This document shows, piece by piece, positions 8,403-17,730 of a stretch of DNA of 64,000 bases (position 1 is the first letter of the stretch; every line of letters begins with the position of its first letter). The position numbers and the translations under genes were made by a program. This stretch comes from Chondrus crispus (taxonomy: Eukaryota > Rhodophyta > Florideophyceae > Gigartinales > Gigartinaceae), in assembly GCF_000350225.1 (NCBI RefSeq), contig NW_005179203.1, positions 378,443-442,442 on the forward strand, given 5' to 3'. The notes beneath the pieces were generated by a model, which saw nothing but the letters and a program-made list of their open reading frames with translations, was not told where the DNA came from and ran no database searches.

Positions 8403-10913
8403 ATGTCGGATCCCCTCCCTGTAGTCCTGGACTTGACCCGGGTTCCACCTCACCCGTCCTCGCGTTGCTCTGAGTTATCTATCGTCCACCCCGTTCCCCC
8501 TATTGGCCATCTTGTCCTCTGCCGTCCGCTCCTTCTCCGTCCGCGCATCGGTGCGCCTCTCTTGTTATTTCCTTTTCCGGACTCGGGTCGCTGCGCCCCC
8601 GCTGTCCTGTCCCTCTTCGTCGGAGGCCTCAGTGTCAGGGTCACCATGACGTCGCCCTCCGATGGTCGGTTCGCCGCGTCCGTCGCTACTCCGTCGAGCT
8701 CCGTAACTCCCTGCCCTTCGCAGCCGTGTCCTTCGTCGCAATCTCCCGGAGGCGCCGCTTCCCTTCCGCCGTCGACGGCGGAAGTCGCGGCCCCGGCTGG
8801 GCACGTTCCGTGTCGCACCGGGGCAATCGGGCGTCCTTGGATTACTGTACAGCCATTTCAGCGAGCTCGTGTCTCTCGGGAGTCGACGTCCTCTGTCGAA
8901 CTGATCCCCTCCGCCACCGCCCCTCGTCTGCCTGTTGATGCAGGCCCCGTCGGGGGCGCTACAGCCGCGCTTCCCGGCGCGACGGATTCGCGCGGGAGAT
9001 CGGGCAGCGGCCCTCGCGTTGGCGAACATCCTGAGACGCCTCAGGATCCGGCGGGTCAAGCCCCCGCGGGGGTCGAGGCTCCATCCGAGTGGTACGGGGC
9101 GGCGCTCGAGCGTTCCGCCCCGTTGCCCCTAGACCGTCTAAGGTTCGCGTGGTGCCGCTTTGCCCGTGCCGGCATTACTGTTGGGGAGCTGCTGGCGCGG
9201 GAGCAACTTCGTCCCGATTTGCTACGCGTCCGGAAGGTCTACGAAGCCGGACGCGTAGAGGAGGCCTCGCTCGTTCTGGGGCGCCTGCTGGCAGAAGGTG
9301 GCGGTGCAGCGTATCAAATCCCTTCTGCCATCCCCGGCGATCGCACGTTTGCGTACAGCCTCGGTGAGGTAGAATACGTGGATCGCATGGCCACGTATCT
9401 CCTCCACCGCGAGGGGTCGGCCCCTCGCGAGTTCGTCTTGTCCCACGTGGGTAGTCTCTATGTGAGCCCCCGTCCTTTCGCGTACTCGAGGGCGCGCGTC
9501 GCCTTGCAAAAATCAGCGTGCTCGCTGATGAGACTACACGGAGTCGCCATTGCTCCTCACGATTGGTCGGCGTATCGCCATTCCGAGGAGGAGGACGGGC
9601 GCGTTTTCCGTCACGCTTCCTTCGAAGGAGGCCTGTCCCCCCACGACTTCCCCCGGCTCCCTGCAGTGATACAGGAGACCTTCCCTTCGTTGGGAGTTCA
9701 TCCGCTGCTTCCTTATGTGCTCAAGCACTTCGGTGTGGCGTGCTCAAATGCTCAACATCCGGCTTATGCAGACTTAATGCACAACGTAGAGAGGGAATGG
9801 GCCTGGGCCCTCGGGAATGCGTTCATGAACGAAGTGTCCATTCACGGACGCGTGTTTGTCCAGCCCCTCGAGGTGCTGGCCTACTTGGGGAGGGTTGCGT
9901 GGGACCTCCCCAACGTCCCCCTTCATCCGCTCGAGCGGAGTAACCAGCATGTGCCTTGGTCTTACGGGTTCGCCCTCGGGCTCATGCATCGGGCTTGCGA
10001 GGTGAGCGAAAGCCAGCGTCGGCGCTGGCCCGATTTCACTACCGGCGAGCGGTCCTCCCTCCTCGTGTATGACCATCGTGCTGACGCCTTCGTGGCGCGC
10101 CAGGTGGCGCCGGCGTCCTCTTCGGAACACGTCAGGAGCGGGGGCGGGGTCGGCTCCGCCTCGCGTGAAGCGCGAAAGAAGCGATATCGCGATTTGGACA
10201 GTGAGCCCGCTCCCCATCCTTCTGCACGTGCGGACCCGCGGTTCGAGACTTTTCTCGCCGGAAGCGACTTTGGGCCGGTGGCAAGTCCTCCGGTCCCCCC
10301 TGTTCCTCCCCTCAGTGCGGTGCTGCCGCGTGAGGCGCCCCAAGTGGCGTCCGTACGCCACGCGACGTTGGGGGGAGAGGACGTCAGGGCCGTGCCGTCG
10401 TTAGTCCATGCCTTGGGTCGCGCTGCCGATCGCACTTGGCAGGTGGGCGGTCTCCTTGGCACACTCGCGAGCTGGTACTTGGCGCGAAGCGACGAAGCAC
10501 GTCGCCTCGAGGCAGACCGCGCGTCGTCCGTGTCCGAGCTGCGCCGTGTACGCAACGAGTTAGCCGCGTCACGCGAGTCCTCTGATCGGCAAGCGAGCCT
10601 TCTGAAGCTGACTACCTCCGAACGTGACCGGTACCGCCGCGAACGGGACGACCTCCGAAGCCTTCGCGTGGCGTCTTCGTCGACGCCACACCCGATCAGG
10701 CGGGATCCCTACGAGCAGACGGGGTACGAGGCCGCTACGGTGGGCAACGTCCCGGATCCTCAGAGCAGTGTGCATCGCTGGACCCGCCATAGTGAGGTGG
10801 CGTTGCCCCCACTGGCGGAGCACGCGGCAGAGTCGCCTCGTCACCCCAGTTACTGTCCCCCGAGCCTTTACGGGTCGGGGGTCGCTTCGCCGCCAAACCG
10901 CACAAATCAGTGA
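8403..10913 (+). CDS. Antisense ORF of gypsy family, unknown protein
   Basis: An intact 836-codon frame on the strand opposite to gag-pol. The conserved start is probably ATG 8646 (CACCATGAC context, 755 residues): the G3 copy also begins matching at its own MT start. Residues counted from 8403: 82-235 Ser/Pro-rich and disordered; about 240-570 a conserved core with LLAEGGG, IPGDRTFAYS, ALQKSACSLM, GVHPLLPYVLKHFG and WPDFTTGERS; about 680-745 an Arg/Glu-rich coiled coil; a tail with HPSYCP. No transmembrane segment, enzyme motif or zinc finger is evident. Extra antisense ORFs are known in some plant gypsy lineages, but I cannot relate this one to them. About half the residues of the core match G3, which argues for a selected protein. 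Function unknown. Confidence 0.8.
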   Translation: MSDPLPVVLDLTRVPPHPSSRCSELSIVHPVPPIGHLVLCRPLLLRPRIGAPLLLFPFPDSGRCAPAVLSLFVGGLSVRVTMTSPSDGRFAASVATPSSSVTPCPSQPCPSSQSPGGAASLPPSTAEVAAPAGHVPCRTGAIGRPWITVQPFQRARVSRESTSSVELIPSATAPRLPVDAGPVGGATAALPGATDSRGRSGSGPRVGEHPETPQDPAGQAPAGVEAPSEWYGAALERSAPLPLDRLRFAWCRFARAGITVGELLAREQLRPDLLRVRKVYEAGRVEEASLVLGRLLAEGGGAAYQIPSAIPGDRTFAYSLGEVEYVDRMATYLLHREGSAPREFVLSHVGSLYVSPRPFAYSRARVALQKSACSLMRLHGVAIAPHDWSAYRHSEEEDGRVFRHASFEGGLSPHDFPRLPAVIQETFPSLGVHPLLPYVLKHFGVACSNAQHPAYADLMHNVEREWAWALGNAFMNEVSIHGRVFVQPLEVLAYLGRVAWDLPNVPLHPLERSNQHVPWSYGFALGLMHRACEVSESQRRRWPDFTTGERSSLLVYDHRADAFVARQVAPASSSEHVRSGGGVGSASREARKKRYRDLDSEPAPHPSARADPRFETFLAGSDFGPVASPPVPPVPPLSAVLPREAPQVASVRHATLGGEDVRAVPSLVHALGRAADRTWQVGGLLGTLASWYLARSDEARRLEADRASSVSELRRVRNELAASRESSDRQASLLKLTTSERDRYRRERDDLRSLRVASSSTPHPIRRDPYEQTGYEAATVGNVPDPQSSVHRWTRHSEVALPPLAEHAAESPRHPSYCPPSLYGSGVASPPNRTNQ

Positions 10914-13006
10914 ACCGGTCGTCCCGTTATACCCATCGCGGGTTTGCTCTTCCAACCGTCCCCTTCTCTGCGTAAAGTCAACCCCGTCTCTTTTGTGCAC
11001 GCGATGTCCGTCGTACAGTTCCTCTCCTTTCCTCGAAGCCGAGCCTCGATAGTGCTCCTCGAGCTTCTCCTATGTATATTTTTCTCCTTCTGCGACATGG
11101 CCTGCCGCGGGGGTCTCGACGCCCTTGCGGCGCGTGAGGTTGGTCGAGCCCTACGAGTTGGCTTTCGATAGTGCTCCGCGCGATTCTTCTCCCTCTTACG
11201 AAAGGGTCTCTGGTGGGCGCCATCATGTTCGTGCGTGTACCGCGTCTTGTCTTCCCTTCTCGAGGTCGTCGTCGTACTCGGACGAGGGCAAGGCCCGAGG
11301 GACCTGTACTTCTCATCGCGGCCCTCGCCTCCGGTGGCGAGGGCACTGCTCGTGATACTGTCTTCCGGGTCGCGCCCCTCGCCGTCGGAGCGAGGGCGCG
11401 GCGGGCGGTGTATGTCTTCTCCTCGCGCCCCTCGCCTCCGTGGGCGAGGGCACAGCGCGGTATTGTCCTTGCCATCGCGCCCCTCGCCTCCGAGGGCGAG
11501 GGCAGATGGGTAAGAGAGCGGTTAGTGGACGACCCGAATCGTCCGCCAGGGGATGGAGAGGGCGCCGTCTCCTCTTCCCTGGCGCCGGGGCTCGGGCCCG
11601 TGGGGTTATGGCGAGGGGGCAGGCGCCTCGTGGTGAATGCCTTCGTCCGCCTGACGCGTCCCCTTCCCCGCGCGACGTCGCGCTCCGTACTGTAGTCTCC
11701 CCCGCCCGTGCTCTTGACGATGAGCGGAGAGGGGTAAGAGACCTTGGCATGTGGGGGAAGGGGGGAGGAGTCGTCCCCTCTCTCATCGCCAGAGCGGCTC
11801 GTCCGCATGGTCGTGTGGGTGGCCCTGGCCGACCTTGATACTCCCCAATTCCACACGCGGAGTTGGCGTTCGTCGCATCGGTGTGGGGTTCTCGAGTCCT
11901 CTTGCGAACCAACGGTGGGGAGGCGGCGAGGACTGGCGTGTTCGTTACTCGCGTGCCGTACCCACCGCTGGGTGACTTCCTTGCGCAGCGTCTCGAGTCG
12001 CTGGTCTTGGTGCCTGCTCCGCTTTCGGGACGCCCCGTGCGTCGGACTTCTGCGCATTTCGCAGGTTTGACAATTCTGGAGGGGGCGGCATCGGGACCGC
12101 GCCCCTCCATGGTCGGGTTCCGGTAGCGTGTGCTGGTCCGTGGGTACACGCTGTACTCTTCCCACGCGTCGCCGTCCGAACGTCCCTTGCGCGTTGTACG
12201 TATCACGTGCGCTTGTACGTCATGTAAGGGCACTGTCTCCCAGTGTAATTTCGCGTTCCACTAATTTTTCTCCCTTATTTAGGGTATGGCCGTGGCTGTT
12301 TGTTGGGGCTCTGATCTCGAGTGTATCAGCCGACGGCGGCCCATACTGTCTCTTTCTCTCCCCTCGTTCCGACTGGGGCGTACTTGTCGTTGCTATCTAA
12401 TGCAGCGCTGCGTCTTCCCGTCGTCGCGGGGGCCTCGGGATCGCGGACTATTTCGTCATAGCGCAGCTGGTCCGGACCGGGGCGTGCAGGACAGCTGTCC
12501 CCATGTCGGGAGAACTTGTGGCGACCGCGGGGCGACTATATCGCTCTAGGAGATCGTCTCCCTGCTGGAGGGCTTCTTGCCCACAGTCCGTGACGCGGTG
12601 CCCTCAGGGCGCAGCTCGTGCTGCTCGCTTCCTCTGGTTTGCGTACGGGACCTTCGTCGATACGTCTTGACGTCCTCTGGTCAAATGCGAAACCGCGATG
12701 CCTTCGTGGGCACTCGTTTTAGGGCATTTTCGCGTTCGACCGCGTCACTCTGCCTTCTCCTCCTCGAGGTGCGACTGCTTTGCGTAGGGCAGCACGTACT
12801 ATCCTCCCTACTGCCTCTTGCCGGCGATAACTGGTCGTTTTCGATGAACTCGGTTGCCAATACGTCTTGACGTCTCGCGAATTATTCCGTTGCTGCTCTC
12901 AGGGGACAGCTGTCCCTTCGCGCGTCCCCTTTTGCTCCATGTACGCGGGGTGCGCTTAATTCGAGGTGGAATTTAATCCGCAACGATGCGGTTGAGGGCC
13001 CCCTCC
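10914..13006. other. G1 spacer between antisense ORF and pol
   Basis: No gene is supported. Long minus frames cross 10978-12233 (395 and 306 codons) but are Arg/Pro/Ser-rich artefacts of GC bias over repeats. It contains four hairpin repeats at 11316-11515. Next to pol it holds CCTCAACCGCATCGTTGCGG (on minus), which recurs after the G3 pol. Confidence 0.5.
11316..11515. repeat. Four hairpin units of about 53 bp in the G1 spacer
   Basis: Stems of type CCCTCGCC-loop-GGCGAGGG start near 11322, 11376, 11428 and 11481, so the period is 52-54 bp. The sequence between stems is looser (gcgcggnggt...tcttc). The same unit type forms the large arrays of G2. Confidence 0.75.
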
Positions 13007-13030
13007 TCAAGAGTGAACGTCCTCGTTCAC
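12985..13030 (-). repeat. Internal copy of pol-tail/polypurine block in G1
   Basis: On minus: GTGAACGAGGACGTTCAC, then TCTTGAGGAGGGGGCCC. It overlaps the pol stop (TGA, 13007-13009) and repeats, in the same orientation, the block beside the 3' LTR. The copies lie either side of the spacer and antisense ORF, so the pair may mark how that cassette entered. It could act as a second plus-strand primer. Confidence 0.6.
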
Positions 13031-16000
13031 TTCTGAGGTGAGGTCTCTCCCTGTACGCGCCCGGAGTCTTTGTGCGTACCGGGACACCAACTCCTCGGGG
13101 ATGTGGGTACGCGCCGTCCATGTGGGAGTATCGTAGTCTGCCCATTTAATGAGGAACTCCGTAGTTCCATCCTCCATGACGCGATGCTTGAGTAGCCGTT
13201 CGACGGCATACTGTGTGCCTTCGTTGATCTTGTCGGCAAGGTCTTCGGGGGTAGTCGTGCTAGCCCTTGGCGCGTTCGCCGGCGGGGGTGTGTAGACGCA
13301 GCGGTCTGCCGAGACGCGCTCGGTAACTCCATCACGATCGATCGTGATGGTGCGCTGGTCGTTCGCGAGAACTCGGTACGGTCCGACAGCCGGGGAGGCC
13401 AGCTTGTTTGATGTCTTCCCCCTATCGGTGGGGTTCAGATATACGTAGTCACCTGCCTTGAGGCGCGAGTTGATGCGCCGAATACGCTTGTCGAAGTCGC
13501 GTTTATAGCGAGCTTGCGTTCGCCGAAGGCTTCCGTAGGCCTTCTGGATGGTCGAGTCCAAGGTCTTGAGGAACTCGGCACGTTGGTTCCCCCTATCGGA
13601 AGGGGTCGCGTCGCCGTCCGCCCGTCGGAGAGAGAACTCCGGCGGTGGCCTGCTGAGCACGAGCTCAAACGGCGTGGTGCGTGTGGTGCGATGTACGTGG
13701 GAGTTGTATGCGTACGTAAGCGGCCCCACGTACACATCCCAGTCGTCCTGGTGTTCACCCACGTAGTTCCGCAGCATCGAGGCGATTGTTCGGTTATATC
13801 GCTCGACTTGCCCGTTCGTCTGGGGATGGTACGCCGAAGTGTACAAATTCGTTATCCCCAGAACACGGCACGTGCTGTGGAAGAACTTGGCATTAAACTG
13901 AGGGCCGTTGTCCGAAAGCAACGTGCGGGGGACGCCATACTTGAACACCCACGAGTCGCAGAACGCAACTGCAACCGTGTACGCGGTTATCGTGCGGAGC
14001 GCCACGACTTGCGTCAGCTTGCTAAAACGGTCCGTAATCACGAGCAGGAATCGTTTTCCTGTCCTCGTCTTGGGGAGCGGCCCCAAGATGTCGATGGCGA
14101 GGCTCTCGAGAGGCCTCGTAGCTGGGAACAATCTCAATCGATTGAGATGTTTCCTCAGCTTGACCCGGTTCATCGCGCAGGTCCGACACCCTCGCACCGT
14201 GGCTGCCACGTCTGCAGCCAGGTGGGGCCAGTAGTACTCGCGTCGAAGTGCGTAGTACATACGGTTCTGGCCCGGGTGCCCCGCGATGGCCGGGTTGTGG
14301 CACAGGCGAAGGAGCCTGGCGCGGAGCGTCCGAGGTACCACGACTTGAACGATATCAGGGTCGAAGGGGTGTCTCCGTTTGAGCACCCCTTGGTGGTCCT
14401 CGAAGAACGCGGAGTCCCGGGACTCTGACTGTCGTGCCAAAACGGTTTGGCAGAAGTCATCCACGCGTTGCTCCTCGGCTATCTCCTCTATCGTAAGAGG
14501 GGCCGGAAGGTCGTCCTGCGGTGGGGCGACCGGGGAGTCGAGCGCGCCAGCCTCGGGGTCTTCGGCGCGCTGGATATCGGCGGCGTCGAACTCGTCGTTC
14601 TCCTCCCAAAACGAATTGGGTCCTTGAAGAGCGGGGGCTTCGTCGTCACCTCGCGGTTCGTCGCGCGTCCGTGCGCGCGACCTTGTTCGGGCTTCGGCTT
14701 GGTTCCGTGTCGTTACGAAGACATGGACGGCCTGATGATCGCAGCTCGCGGTACAGGCGTGTTCCGCGAGCTCGTTCGATACGTCTCGAACTGTCGTGCC
14801 CCCGTCGAAAGTGGGGATGTCGTCATCCACCTCGACGGTGGGGCGAGGGTCATCGGCGACCTTCGGCGACACGAGTCGTGACAGGGCATCGGGCACCTGA
14901 TGCGCGCGCCCGGGGCGGTACTGAATGGTGAAATCGTATTCAGCCAGACGTAGCCGCCACCGGGTGAGTCTTCCTGAGCTCTCCGTGAGCGACATGAGCC
15001 ATCGGAGGGCGTCGTGATCCGTCCGGACGGTGAACTTGGTTCCTTCGATATACGGCCGCAGTGTGCGGACGGCCCACACCACGGCGAAGCACTCACGCTC
15101 CGTAGCGCTGTAGTTCCGTTCGCTATCGCTTAGCGAGTACGAACAGTACCCAACGGGGCGCCAATCGTTTGGTTCGTCGTGCTCCTGTAGGAGGGTACAC
15201 CCGAGTTGATATGCACTGGCGTCAGTGTCCAACAGGTACGGTCGGCCGTACCGTGGTAGGGCGAGGATCGGCGGGGAGATCATCGCCGCCTTCAGGCTTT
15301 CGAAAGCCTGAAGCTGAACCTCCGTTGGGTTATCGAAATCGTGATCCGAGTCCTTGCGCGTTATATCGGTTAACGGACGGGCAATCTTCGAGAAGCCCTT
15401 GACGAAGCGACGATACACGTTACACGCCCCGAGGAACGAGCGCACCTGCGTCAACGTCCTCGGGAACGTGAACGTTCGGAAGGCGTCGGAGGCCGTATCC
15501 GAAACGCTCAGCTTACCTGGGGATATCACGTGCCCCAGGTAATGCACCTTGGGACGGAAGAAGCTGCACTTCTTAAGCTTGAGGGAGATGCCGGCACTCC
15601 GCAACAAGCTCAAGACGGTATCGAGATGCCTTGCGTGTTCCGCGTCCGTACGCGAGAACACGATAACGTCATCGAGATAGACGAGGCATATTTGCCAGCG
15701 GACTCCGGAGAGTATGATATCGAGGGCACGTTGGAAGGTGGCCGGTGCCCCTTTCAATCCAAACGGCATGCGTAAATGGCGGTACGTACCCATATGTGTC
15801 GTGAAGGTAGTCTTATCCCGGTCCTCCGGAGCGACCGGGATCTGCCAATAACCGGAATTGCAGTCCAACGTCGTAAAGACGGCTGCATCTCCTAACGAGT
15901 CGATGCAGTCGTCCATACGCGGCAGCGGATACGAATCCGCTGCAGTCTTTGCGTTGAGGCGCCGGTAGTCCACGCAGAACCGAAGAGAGCCGTCTTTCTT

Positions 16001-17590
16001 CGGTACGAGCACCACCGGGGACGCCCACTCGGTGCTCGCGGGTTCGATAACCCCTGCGTTCAACATCTTGTTGACCTCCTTCGCGACCATTTCGCGCATG
16101 GCCGGGCCCTTCCGATAGGGCATAGAACGAATCGGTTTCGTTCCCGGTTCGAGGGGAATGCGGTGCTCTGTGGCTTGGAACGTTCCGAGCGCACCGCTCC
16201 ACAGACTCGAGTGCTTACGGAGCATCTCGAGCACGTGGCCACGGAGCTTGTCATCATCGATGTATGACAAGTCAATCTCTTTTTCCCAATCCATCGGTGG
16301 ATTTTCGGGATCCTTCTGCTGGGGGGGTACAGTACCCTCCGCCGTCGGTTGGGGTATAGGTGACCGTTCGTCCGGGTCAACCCCTTCACCCCCCGCGGTG
16401 GCCTTCTCGTCGGAGCTGGATCGGCCAGCTCCGACCTCTCTGACTTGATCGGTCAAGTCGGTCAGATGCAACGCGAGCGCGACCCCCTCAGCGACTCGAC
16501 GTTCGGGCGTGAGGATCGCGAGGGGGTTGCGCTTCGCGTATCCCACGACGGTGTGCTTCGGAAGCCGCCTCTCCCGTCGCGAGAAGTTTGCGACGAGGAC
16601 TTCGAATGTCTGGTTCGGCAGGACTTCCGCGACGCCATTCGTCAGCCTCACTCCATGGCGGTGTTGGAGTGAGGGCTTGGGCTCCAGGAACACGAGACCC
16701 CTCCCCGCGGTTGTCACACGCACACGGGCTTGCGACATCGCGGGGATGGTGGCCCAGCGGGCGATTCGGATCGCCTGCGGGGCCTCCTCGCGTACCTCCG
16801 GACGACTCGTTTGGCGACCATGTCGCCTGGTAGGGGGAGTCGGTTCCCCCTTCCCATTGACGATGGCTACCGAGCCACCGTGACGAAGTTCGAGCTTCTG
16901 TCCATCGATGTCGATGCTGCGTACGTGCGCATCAATGAACGCGGTCCCAAGTAGAACGGGAACAGCGAGTTGTTCGGCCACTACGAAAGGTATGCGGAAC
17001 GTCGTGTTCCGTAGCCGGACCGCGAGGCGGACGACCGCCGTAAGTCGAAGCGGGTTACTGTTCGCGCCAGCCAGGCGTGGTAATGGCGCGCCCCGTATTA
17101 CGTAGCGGGCCCAGTCGGGAGGGAGGTCGGCCTTCCTCACCAAGTTGTAGCCCGAGCACGTGTCGACGGCGATCGTGTGGGGCTTAAACGCGTTGCCTTC
17201 GGTGGCCACGGAGCCCAAGACGTTATATATTTTCGACGTCATGAGGCATACGAGGCCATCGACCACCTTGGGCGCGACCTTATCGGTGGGGTCGTTCCGC
17301 CGGGGCCTTCGACTTCGGCGTTGGCCCCTCTTGCGTTTCCTTCGGCTCGAGCCGGGGGACGTTCGCGTCTCAGTGCCGCCCGTCCAGGTGCTGGAGTCCG
17401 TACGAGGCGGACATTTCGTCGGCGACCTTGGGCTCACCGGGGTCCGAAGGGCGACCGACTCGTGTCGGTCGGCGTTAACCACGTCTCGCTCGTTGCGCTT
17501 CACTGGGATGTCGGGTGTCCCTGTGGTGCCTTCTTCCAACATCGGGTCTACGTGGGCCTCGGTGTTGGGTTTCTCCTGCAATGTCGACAT
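13007..17590 (-). CDS. pol: Gypsy Pol: protease, RT, RNase H, integrase, chromodomain
   Basis: Intact 1,527-residue polyprotein that copies and integrates the element. Order: basic linker (residues 1-130); aspartic protease near 143 with DTCSG and later VLLGTAFID; reverse transcriptase about 470-650 with FCVDYRRLN near 540 and YLDD near 636; RNase H about 730-860 with DTDAS, ATERE and RTDHDAL; integrase with an HHCC zinc domain (HNPAIAGH, CRTCAMN near 1100) and a D,D-E core (ILGPLP near 1165, LLSDNGPQF near 1227, QVERYNRT near 1263); chromodomain about 1455-1505 (YAVERLLKHR, FLIKWADYD). The chromodomain marks it as chromovirus-like and would direct integration to modified chromatin. The protease loop has Cys where the family has Gly (D-T/S-G). 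There is a stop-separated gap of about 140 bases after gag. Confidence 0.92.
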   Translation of the reverse strand: MSTLQEKPNTEAHVDPMLEEGTTGTPDIPVKRNERDVVNADRHESVALRTPVSPRSPTKCPPRTDSSTWTGGTETRTSPGSSRRKRKRGQRRSRRPRRNDPTDKVAPKVVDGLVCLMTSKIYNVLGSVATEGNAFKPHTIAVDTCSGYNLVRKADLPPDWARYVIRGAPLPRLAGANSNPLRLTAVVRLAVRLRNTTFRIPFVVAEQLAVPVLLGTAFIDAHVRSIDIDGQKLELRHGGSVAIVNGKGEPTPPTRRHGRQTSRPEVREEAPQAIRIARWATIPAMSQARVRVTTAGRGLVFLEPKPSLQHRHGVRLTNGVAEVLPNQTFEVLVANFSRRERRLPKHTVVGYAKRNPLAILTPERRVAEGVALALHLTDLTDQVREVGAGRSSSDEKATAGGEGVDPDERSPIPQPTAEGTVPPQQKDPENPPMDWEKEIDLSYIDDDKLRGHVLEMLRKHSSLWSGALGTFQATEHRIPLEPGTKPIRSMPYRKGPAMREMVAKEVNKMLNAGVIEPASTEWASPVVLVPKKDGSLRFCVDYRRLNAKTAADSYPLPRMDDCIDSLGDAAVFTTLDCNSGYWQIPVAPEDRDKTTFTTHMGTYRHLRMPFGLKGAPATFQRALDIILSGVRWQICLVYLDDVIVFSRTDAEHARHLDTVLSLLRSAGISLKLKKCSFFRPKVHYLGHVISPGKLSVSDTASDAFRTFTFPRTLTQVRSFLGACNVYRRFVKGFSKIARPLTDITRKDSDHDFDNPTEVQLQAFESLKAAMISPPILALPRYGRPYLLDTDASAYQLGCTLLQEHDEPNDWRPVGYCSYSLSDSERNYSATERECFAVVWAVRTLRPYIEGTKFTVRTDHDALRWLMSLTESSGRLTRWRLRLAEYDFTIQYRPGRAHQVPDALSRLVSPKVADDPRPTVEVDDDIPTFDGGTTVRDVSNELAEHACTASCDHQAVHVFVTTRNQAEARTRSRARTRDEPRGDDEAPALQGPNSFWEENDEFDAADIQRAEDPEAGALDSPVAPPQDDLPAPLTIEEIAEEQRVDDFCQTVLARQSESRDSAFFEDHQGVLKRRHPFDPDIVQVVVPRTLRARLLRLCHNPAIAGHPGQNRMYYALRREYYWPHLAADVAATVRGCRTCAMNRVKLRKHLNRLRLFPATRPLESLAIDILGPLPKTRTGKRFLLVITDRFSKLTQVVALRTITAYTVAVAFCDSWVFKYGVPRTLLSDNGPQFNAKFFHSTCRVLGITNLYTSAYHPQTNGQVERYNRTIASMLRNYVGEHQDDWDVYVGPLTYAYNSHVHRTTRTTPFELVLSRPPPEFSLRRADGDATPSDRGNQRAEFLKTLDSTIQKAYGSLRRTQARYKRDFDKRIRRINSRLKAGDYVYLNPTDRGKTSNKLASPAVGPYRVLANDQRTITIDRDGVTERVSADRCVYTPPPANAPRASTTTPEDLADKINEGTQYAVERLLKHRVMEDGTTEFLIKWADYDTPTWTARTHIPEELVSRYAQRLRARTGRDLTSEVNEDVHS

Positions 17591-17730
17591 TGCTGGAGTC
17601 CCCGTGCTCGACTCCGATAGCGGGGGATGTATTATCGGACAATACCCCCCGTGTCCTTGGCCAGCACGCGGGGACCGGTCTAGTTCATAGGGAAAAGACG
17701 GCTCACGCGACCGCGTGTACGTAACCGTCT

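Noticed and set aside
10978..12233. Minus-strand frames of 395 and 306 codons in the G1 spacer
   Set aside because: Arg/Pro/Ser-rich in overlapping frames over GC-rich repeats, no motif, no counterpart in G3.
13514..14428. 304-codon plus frame inside G1 pol
   Set aside because: Shadow of the conserved integrase on the other strand.
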